DNA from: JAPLDA01 sp043787975
GTDB lineage: Bacteria > Bacteroidota > Bacteroidia > AKYH767-A > 2013-40CM-41-45
Assembly (NCBI GenBank): GCA_043787975.1
Contig: JAYVUK010000080.1
Coordinates: 1 to 10,373 of the forward strand
Direction of reading: 5' to 3'
Length of the DNA: 10,373 nucleotides
The notes under the pieces are model-generated. The model was given only the letters and a program-made list of their open reading frames with translations, had not been told where the DNA came from and did no database searches. Both the position numbers and the translations under genes were made by a program. Of the stretch, positions 5,764-10,373 are shown piece after piece (the first letter of the stretch is position 1; each line of letters starts with the position of its first letter).

Positions 5764-7737
5764 TTGGACCCTTCCGGTTACTGCCATCATTATTTGACTA
5801 TTTTTCTCCAGCTATCATCTGGCATTATCAATCCTTCCTTTTATGTTGACTTCGGATTTGTTTTTGAAATTATTATTCTGTGTGCGTTGCTGCTTGTGTC
5901 AGGATATATTTCCGGCGCTGAAACGGCTTTCTTTGCTATTTCTCCTTCGCAATTGGTCCATCTCAAAAATGGAAAAGGCACGGCAAGCAAGGTTGTTTAC
6001 CAGTTGCTGAATAAACCGAAGCGTTTGCTTGCAACATTGCTGATCACGATCAACTTTGTGAACATTGCCATTGTCGTTTTCTCTTCCGTGATCATTTCGC
6101 AGGTGTTTGTTTTTGATGGCCATGAAGTGGAAGGATTTATCATCCAGGTGGTGGCAGTTACGTTTGTGATCGTTGTTTTTTGTGAAGTGCTTCCGAAAGT
6201 ATATGCCACGCAAAATGCTGTACGAACGGCTCACCGGAGTGCATTTCCTGTTTTTGCACTAGATAAAATTTTACGTCCGTTAAGTGCCTTGCTCATTAGT
6301 TCAACATCGTTTGTTGACAAACGAGTCAGTCAGAAAGGATATGATGTCACGGTAGAAGAACTCACTCACGCCATTGACATTACTTCGGATAAAAATACCC
6401 GTGAGGATGAAAAGAAAATTCTGAAAGGCATTGCAAAGTTCGGAAACATCGATGTGAAGCAAATCATGAAACCGAGAATGGACGTGATTGCATTTGACAA
6501 AGAGATGAAATTCTCGGAATTATTTCCACAAATTCTGGAACATCGGTATTCGCGTGTCCCTGTGTATGAAAAAACATTCGACAGCATTGTAGGAATTCTA
6601 TACATCAAAGATTTGCTTCCTCATCTCGACAAACAACAAGATGAAACTTTTGCCTGGCAAAAATTGTTGCGGCCTGCGTACTTTGTTCCTGAAAGTAAAA
6701 AGATCAATGATCTGTTGCAGGAATTCCAGGAGAAGAAAAATCATCTTGCTGTGGTCATTGATGAATACGGAGGTTCGTCCGGTATTGTAACATTAGAGGA
6801 TATCCTTGAAGAGATTGTTGGTGAAATGAATGATGAATTTGATGAGGAGGAATTGGTGTATTCGAAGCTGGATGATTTTAATTTTGTGTTTGAAGGAAAA
6901 GCGTTGCTCAACGATGTATGCCGGGTAATGGAAGTGGATCGGAAAATTTTTGACATCGGCAATGAAGAAGTAGATACACTTGCAGGATTGATCCTTGAAC
7001 TGAGGGGAAGCATTCCTTATAAGTTTGAAGTGATACGTTTTAAGGAGATTTTATTCACCATTGAATCGGCAGATCGCAGAAGAATAAAGCGTGTGAAGAT
7101 TTCATTACCTGAGAAGTCCCGGGAATTTGGGACTGAAACTTCTCAAGACGGTTCAGGGAACGGAGCAATCATGATTGTCCTGATTTTTCTGCTCTCCTCT
7201 TTTTTTCTCACCTCATGCGATGAAGAATTTATTCCAAAACCAAAAGGTTATTTCAGAATTGCATTGCCGGAAAAGCAATACCAGTTGTTCGCACCTCCCG
7301 ATTGTCCTTTTACATTTGAAATTCCGGCTTACTCGCAAGTTGTCCGCGACACGGATTTAAAAGCTGAGCCTTGTTGGATGGATCTGCGCTTCGATCAGTT
7401 TAAGGGAACGCTTTACATAAGTTACAAAGAGGTAAACGGCAATGTGAGAAAATATTTTGAAGACAGCCGTTCGCTTGCGCTCAAACACATTCCGAAAGCG
7501 TCAGGTATTGATGAACAAACGATCAATGTTCCTTCTGCTAAACTATACGGAACACGTTACGATGTGAAAGGAAGTACTGCTTCCCAGATCCAGTTTTTTA
7601 TCACCGACAGCACCAAGCATTTTTTGCGAGCCTCACTTTACTTTTATGCAAGTCCGAATCCTGATTCGATTGCTCCGGTTTTGAATTTCATCAGCAGTGA
7701 TATTGATCATTTGCTGGCAACATTCAAATGGAAGTGA
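5764..7737 (+). CDS. gldE-gldD: GldE-GldD in-frame fusion: CBS/CorC membrane protein joined to gliding lipoprotein domain
   Basis: 657 residues. Residues 1-449 are GldE, of the CNNM/HlyC-CorC family: hydrophobic segments about 33-50, 88-112 and 124-143 with SGAETAFFAIS at 50-60 (DUF21), CBS pair about 233-355 (IMKPRMDV; VVIDEYGGSSGIVTLEDILEEIVG), CorC-type domain about 368-447. Residues 450-469 are a linker with no stop codon. Residues 470-657 are GldD: hydrophobic stretch and lipobox LTSC (Cys485), then PKPKGYFRIALPEKQYQ and a domain of normal GldD length. Both are needed for or linked to gliding and T9SS function in flavobacteria. The TTG at 5764 is the start: the next in-frame ATG is codon 235, and homologues begin Met-Asp-Pro as here. 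Elsewhere gldE and gldD are separate genes. If fused, the residue 470-485 segment becomes a membrane anchor placing GldD outside the inner membrane. Confidence 0.9.
   Translation: MDPSGYCHHYLTIFLQLSSGIINPSFYVDFGFVFEIIILCALLLVSGYISGAETAFFAISPSQLVHLKNGKGTASKVVYQLLNKPKRLLATLLITINFVNIAIVVFSSVIISQVFVFDGHEVEGFIIQVVAVTFVIVVFCEVLPKVYATQNAVRTAHRSAFPVFALDKILRPLSALLISSTSFVDKRVSQKGYDVTVEELTHAIDITSDKNTREDEKKILKGIAKFGNIDVKQIMKPRMDVIAFDKEMKFSELFPQILEHRYSRVPVYEKTFDSIVGILYIKDLLPHLDKQQDETFAWQKLLRPAYFVPESKKINDLLQEFQEKKNHLAVVIDEYGGSSGIVTLEDILEEIVGEMNDEFDEEELVYSKLDDFNFVFEGKALLNDVCRVMEVDRKIFDIGNEEVDTLAGLILELRGSIPYKFEVIRFKEILFTIESADRRRIKRVKISLPEKSREFGTETSQDGSGNGAIMIVLIFLLSSFFLTSCDEEFIPKPKGYFRIALPEKQYQLFAPPDCPFTFEIPAYSQVVRDTDLKAEPCWMDLRFDQFKGTLYISYKEVNGNVRKYFEDSRSLALKHIPKASGIDEQTINVPSAKLYGTRYDVKGSTASQIQFFITDSTKHFLRASLYFYASPNPDSIAPVLNFISSDIDHLLATFKWK
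7111..7144. repeat. Palindrome-like element encoding the GldE-GldD linker
   Basis: Two nested inverted repeats: GAGAAGT (7111-7117) with ACTTCTC (7138-7144), and AGTCCC (7115-7120) with GGGACT (7129-7134). It lies inside the reading frame just after the last recognisable GldE residue and encodes roughly EKSREFGTETSQ. It resembles the palindromic repeats usually found between genes in this phylum. Confidence 0.5.
7171..7737 (+). other. gldD: GldD lipoprotein domain with possible internal start
   Basis: The ATG at 7171 (codon 470 of the fused frame) would give a 188-residue protein, the usual size of GldD, starting MIVLIFLLSSFFLTSC: hydrophobic core plus lipobox, Cys16 lipidated. In other Bacteroidota GldD is a separate lipoprotein. 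Against free translation, the n-region has no Lys or Arg before the hydrophobic core, unusual for a lipoprotein signal, and no TAnnTTTG promoter is visible just upstream. Both forms may exist: fused protein, and GldD made by internal initiation. Confidence 0.5.
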
Positions 7738-7794
7738 TTAGGTGACTAAGTGATTAAGTGATGAGGTTACTTAGTCTCTTAGTCACTTAGTCAC
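7733..7794. repeat. Facing octamer repeats after gldD; probable terminator hairpin
   Basis: Four 8-base words in one direction (AGTGATTA, GGTGACTA, AGTGATTA, AGTGATGA, 7733-7764) face three inverted words (TTAGTCTC, TTAGTCAC, TTAGTCAC, 7771-7794). Arms 7742-7761 and 7775-7794 pair at 18 of 20 positions plus one wobble. The first word contains the TGA stop of the gldE-gldD frame. It lies between two converging genes, so it probably stops transcription from both sides. Confidence 0.75.
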
Positions 7795-7797
7795 AAC

Positions 7798-8844
7798 TCA
7801 GACTAAGTCAATTATTCTCTTCCTTGTTCTAAACTGAAACATTAGAAAAACTGCTGAGCTGAATAAGAAAAATGCTCCGATTTGGTGAAGTGAAGCAAGC
7901 GTAATATTCACTTTTGTAAGCAATGTAAAAACACCAAGCAAAAACTGGATTGCAACAGCAACTAGTAACACGTTGAATCCTTTTTTTTGTGAATGGGTCA
8001 TCATTTTTTTATCGACACGGATCCATAACCAGGTAATCGAAACGAGAATAATAGTTCCAAGAACCCGATGAATAAACTGAACGGTAACAGGGTTTTCAAA
8101 AAAGTTCATTGCAAAATTTTGAAAGCTGAAAATACCTGAAGGAACCCATTCTCCGTCCATGGTTGGAAATGTGTTTGCAAATTTTCCGGCATGCAAGCCG
8201 GCTACAAATGCTCCATAAATAACCTGGAGCAGAACTGTTGCAAATAGAAATTTTAGTACTCCTGAATATATTTTTTCAAGCGAAGGATTTCTTTTTTCAT
8301 TCTGATAAATTAATTCCAATGCATACCATAATGTGAACGCGAACGTAGCGAAAGCAGCTACCAAATGGATAGCAAGCCGATAATGACTTACGCTTGTTCG
8401 TTCTGTCAGACCGCTTTTTACCATAAACCAACCGAGAAATCCCTGTAACCCTCCTAGCAAAAAAAGAAAAGTTGATTTCCGGATCATTGCCTTGTCAAAC
8501 TGTTTTGTAAAATAGAAATACAAAAACGGAATAATGAAGATGAGTCCGATTGTGCGGCCGATGAGACGATGAAGATATTCCCAGAAAAATATTTTTTTGA
8601 AATCACTCAGCGAAAAATCGTAGTTGAGTTTGGTGAATTGCGGTATTTCCTTATATTTCTCAAACGCTTCATTCCATTGTGTTTCATTCAACGGAGGAAT
8701 GGCTCCCATCACTACATTCCACTCGGTAATTGACAAGCCTGAGCCCGTTAAACGTGTGATACCACCAATTACGACCATCGAGAAAATAAAAAAGCAGCCG
8801 CACAGCAGCCAAATGATTATTCTTTTTCTTGAAGCATCGCTCAT
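7798..8844 (-). CDS. ctaA: Heme A synthase CtaA (COX15/CtaA family)
   Basis: 348 residues from the ATG at 8844; the frame extends four codons to a TTG at 8856, but that overlaps the likely -7 element. CtaA oxidises the C8 methyl of heme O to a formyl group, giving heme A for aa3/caa3-type oxidases, in the inner membrane. About eight membrane segments are visible. The signature GGITRLTGSGLSITEW is at 27-42. The four expected heme-ligand histidines are present: His92 in WEYLHRLIGR, His160 in AIHLVAAF, His259 in VQFIHRVLG and His320 in ASLHQIGAF. The two halves show the internal duplication typical of the family. Neighbours: it converges on gldE-gldD and diverges from two exported thioredoxin-fold genes. 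The cytochrome oxidase genes themselves are not in the window. Confidence 0.95.
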   Translation of the reverse strand: MSDASRKRIIIWLLCGCFFIFSMVVIGGITRLTGSGLSITEWNVVMGAIPPLNETQWNEAFEKYKEIPQFTKLNYDFSLSDFKKIFFWEYLHRLIGRTIGLIFIIPFLYFYFTKQFDKAMIRKSTFLFLLGGLQGFLGWFMVKSGLTERTSVSHYRLAIHLVAAFATFAFTLWYALELIYQNEKRNPSLEKIYSGVLKFLFATVLLQVIYGAFVAGLHAGKFANTFPTMDGEWVPSGIFSFQNFAMNFFENPVTVQFIHRVLGTIILVSITWLWIRVDKKMMTHSQKKGFNVLLVAVAIQFLLGVFTLLTKVNITLASLHQIGAFFLFSSAVFLMFQFRTRKRIIDLV

Positions 8845-8853
8845 AAGGTGGCG

Positions 8854-8861
8854 CAAAAGTA
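8854..8861 (-). promoter_or_regulatory. -7 element of ctaA promoter
   Basis: TACTTTTG on the minus strand fits TAnnTTTG. It ends 9 bases before the ATG at 8844, so the leader would be only a few bases. No TTG lies at the usual -33 spacing; that position falls inside the repeat at 8875-8896. Confidence 0.45.
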
Positions 8862-8874
8862 AAGGATAAAGTGC

Positions 8875-8983
8875 TTGAGTTGTTAGGTTGTTGAGTGATA
8901 ACTTTTGGGTTTAAAGAGATGCTGAAACAAGTTCAGCATGACAACAAAGACTCGTTAAACAACTTAAGAACTCAACAACTCAA
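8875..8983. repeat. Facing octamer repeats between ctaA and the thioredoxin gene
   Basis: Words TTGAGTTG, TTAGGTTG, TTGAGTGA (8875-8898, period 8) face an inverted set read on the minus strand as GTTGAGTT, GTTGAGTT (8969-8984). Arms 8875-8896 and 8962-8983 pair at 18 of 22 positions. The roughly 65 bases between hold a second, unrelated hairpin. The whole lies between two divergent starts, so it is not placed as a terminator for either neighbour. Confidence 0.65.
8919..8939. repeat. Short perfect hairpin ATGCTGAA/TTCAGCAT
   Basis: An 8-base-pair stem (8919-8926 with 8932-8939) and a 5-base loop. With its flanks it resembles a dispersed repeat I associate with intergenic DNA in this phylum and others, from memory only. 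It sits inside the larger inverted repeat 8875-8983. Confidence 0.6.
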
Positions 8984-9032
8984 CCGCCTATTAACAAGAT
9001 GTTAAATATTACAACCCCTAAAAATTCTTGAG

Positions 9033-9040
9033 TAACTTTG
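9033..9040 (+). promoter_or_regulatory. -7 element for the thioredoxin-like gene
   Basis: TAACTTTG, a full match to TAnnTTTG, ending 9 bases before the ATG at 9050. No TTG is present at the 19-base spacing. The implied leader is only a few bases long. Confidence 0.5.
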
Positions 9041-9049
9041 CTGCCGATT

Positions 9050-9541
9050 ATGATCAGGTATTTTTTTTTATTCCTTTTTATTTTAGTGGTTTCTTTTGCG
9101 AAAGCTCAAACTGTTCACCAATTGAGTTTTGATCAGCTGCAAAAGGAAATAGCTGAAACAAAGGATAGTATTGTCGTTCTTAATTTCTGGGCAACATGGT
9201 GTGCTCCCTGCGTAAAGGAACTTCCGTATTTTGAACAACTGAATCAAAAATATGCATCTCAAAAAGTAAAAGTGATGCTGGTGAGTTTGGATTTTAATTC
9301 AAAAATAAAATCATCAGTGGAGCCGTTTGTCAAAAGCAAAAATCTGAAATCTGAAATTTTGCATGTTACTGATACAGATCCGAATACCTGGATAAATAAA
9401 ATGGACAATAGTTGGAGTGGTGCAATTCCAGCAACTGTTGTTTACAATACATCACATGAAAAAATTAAATTCCTTGAAGGTGAAACAACGTTTGATGAAC
9501 TTGAAAAGATTATTCAACCACTTCTGAAAGTCACGAAGTGA
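9050..9541 (+). CDS. Exported TlpA/ResA-like thioredoxin-fold protein
   Basis: 163 residues from the ATG at 9050. The frame also opens at a TTG at 9038, rejected because it lies in the promoter's TTTG and would put LPIM before a good signal peptide. Residues 1-19 are the signal peptide, cleavage after SFAKA. The thioredoxin fold follows: VVLNFWATW at 42-50, active site Cys51-Ala-Pro-Cys54, and cis-Pro127 in SGAIPATVVY. Such proteins reduce or exchange disulfides in the periplasm, for example in cytochrome c or oxidase CuA maturation. Position next to ctaA makes an oxidase-assembly role plausible, but this is inference. The TGA stop lies inside an octamer repeat that forms a hairpin before the next gene. 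Confidence 0.9.
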   Translation: MIRYFFLFLFILVVSFAKAQTVHQLSFDQLQKEIAETKDSIVVLNFWATWCAPCVKELPYFEQLNQKYASQKVKVMLVSLDFNSKIKSSVEPFVKSKNLKSEILHVTDTDPNTWINKMDNSWSGAIPATVVYNTSHEKIKFLEGETTFDELEKIIQPLLKVTK

Positions 9542-9614
9542 TTAAGTGACTAAGAAAAAAAGAGATGTCACTTAAATTATTCAGTCACTTAATCACTTAG
9601 TTACCTAGTCACAT
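9536..9614. repeat. Facing octamer repeats; probable terminator hairpin
   Basis: AGTGATTA, AGTGACTA (9537-9552) face AGTCACTT, AATCACTT, AGTTACCT, AGTCACAT (9583-9614). Arms 9536-9551 and 9583-9598 pair perfectly over 16 bases around a 31-base loop, which holds another GTCACTTA at 9567-9574. The stop codon of the preceding gene lies in the first word. Same word family as 7733-7794. Confidence 0.8.
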
Positions 9615-9653
9615 AATTATATCTAATCCTTAACCCCTAAAACCCCAACAACT

Positions 9654-10253
9654 ATGAAATCAAAAATCGTCCTGATTGTATTATCAGTTATTATGTTCTC
9701 GTTTTCACCGACCAGTTATAAAGTTGGCGATGAAGTAAAAGACTTCTCCTTAAAAAATGTAGATGGCAAAATGGTATCCATGAGCAACTATAAAGATGCA
9801 AAAGGATTTATCGTTGTCTTCACTTGTAATCATTGCCCGTTTGCAAAAGCGTATGAATCACGTATCATGGATCTCGATAAGAAATATGCATCAAAGGGAT
9901 ATCCTGTAATTGCTATTAATCCAAATGATCCTGCCGTTTCTCCGGATGATTCGTATGATAACATGGTTACCAGGTCGAAAGAAAAGAATTATTCATTTCC
10001 ATACGTATTTGATGCAACCCAGGATGTGGCTCGTGCATTCGGTGCCACGCGCACACCGCATGTATACATCGTGGAAAAGAAAAGCGGCAAAAATGTTTTG
10101 CAATACATTGGTGCGATTGACAACAATTCCGATGAACCCGAAAAAGTTACTCAGCGTTTTGTCGAAGATGCTGTGAATGCCTTGCTTGAAGGGAAGTCTG
10201 TCCCTACAACTGAGACCAAGGCAATCGGATGCACGATAAAATGGAAATCGTAA
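9654..10253 (+). CDS. Exported peroxiredoxin-like (AhpC/TSA-redoxin) thioredoxin-fold protein
   Basis: 199 residues. Hydrophobic residues 5-19 follow MKSK, suggesting a signal peptide or anchor, though no clean cleavage site is obvious (SFSPTS). The redoxin fold follows: VGDEVKDFSLKNVDGK at 24-39, then FTCNHCPFAKAYE with Cys58 and Cys61 where thioredoxin has its CxxC, and RTPHVYIV with cis-Pro135. Near the end IGCTIKW carries a third cysteine, Cys193, which I recall as conserved in this PRX_like1-type family. Substrate unknown; thiol-disulfide or peroxide chemistry outside the cytoplasm is likely. It follows the TlpA-like gene after 112 bases occupied by a hairpin repeat; no TAnnTTTG promoter is visible, so either read-through or an unseen promoter serves it. 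Confidence 0.88.
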   Translation: MKSKIVLIVLSVIMFSFSPTSYKVGDEVKDFSLKNVDGKMVSMSNYKDAKGFIVVFTCNHCPFAKAYESRIMDLDKKYASKGYPVIAINPNDPAVSPDDSYDNMVTRSKEKNYSFPYVFDATQDVARAFGATRTPHVYIVEKKSGKNVLQYIGAIDNNSDEPEKVTQRFVEDAVNALLEGKSVPTTETKAIGCTIKWKS

Positions 10254-10373
10254 GCAGTGATTTTTTTAAATAGTTCTTAGAAACTGTTTAAAATTTATCT
10301 TATAATTTGTTTATGCGTCTTTTTGGCTGCGACTTCCTCATTGTTTCTTGCCGTAGTTAGTTACACTATGACT
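10254..10373. other. Gene-free right end; possible tail of a minus-strand frame
   Basis: AT-rich. On the minus strand a frame from the window edge reads SHSVTNYGKKQ then TGA (10340-10338). This could be the C-terminus of a gene beyond the edge, but 11 codons prove nothing. No strong terminator follows the redoxin gene, only a T7 run near 10261. Confidence 0.25.

Noticed and set aside
5899..7013. Minus-strand open frames within gldE
   Set aside because: They lie antisense to conserved CNNM, CBS and CorC coding sequence and have no family signature.
10304..10358. Short plus-strand frame starting MRLFGCDF and minus-strand MRKSQPKRR
   Set aside because: Each is 15 codons or fewer, with no homology I recognise; too close to the window edge to judge.

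Overview
The window reads as chromosomal DNA of an aerobic, probably gliding member of the Bacteroidota, nearest in flavour to the Chitinophagales/Sphingobacteriales side of the phylum. Reasons: a secreted protein with a type IX secretion (T9SS) C-terminal sorting domain, the gliding proteins GldE and GldD beside mutY and ssb, promoters of the Bacteroidota form TTG-N19/20-TAnnTTTG, no Shine-Dalgarno sequences, and a moderately AT-rich composition. I see no phage, plasmid, CRISPR or IS gene.

Layout. 1-991: the 3' tail of one T9SS cargo gene followed by a paralogous cargo gene. 992-1197: gene-free convergent gap holding three hairpins. 1198-3851 (minus): paaZ, the ring-opening hydrolase/aldehyde dehydrogenase of aerobic phenylacetate catabolism, then a small basic protein I do not recognise. 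3852-4071: divergent promoter region. 4072-7737 (plus): mutY, ssb, and one open reading frame in which gldE and gldD are fused in frame. 7798-8844 (minus): ctaA, heme A synthase. 9050-10253 (plus): two exported thioredoxin-fold proteins, one TlpA-like (WCAPC) and one peroxiredoxin-like (CNHC). 10254-10373 holds no gene I can support.

How the genes fit together. mutY-ssb-gldE-gldD is, from memory, a familiar Bacteroidota order joining DNA maintenance to the gliding/T9SS machinery; the cargo proteins at the left end would be clients of that secretion system. CtaA makes heme A for an aa3/caa3-type oxidase. The divergently placed exported thioredoxins could serve periplasmic thiol chemistry, perhaps oxidase or cytochrome c assembly, but that link is inferred from position only.

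Most worth a second look: (1) the gldE-gldD fusion, whose linker is encoded by a palindrome-like element; (2) a shared architecture in five gaps, where short words repeated with a 7- or 8-base period face an inverted copy of themselves, although the words differ from gap to gap; in two cases the repeat supplies the stop codon of the preceding gene; (3) several genes whose TTTG -7 element lies only 4-9 bases before the start codon, suggesting leaderless mRNAs. I found no clear new defence or enzyme system.
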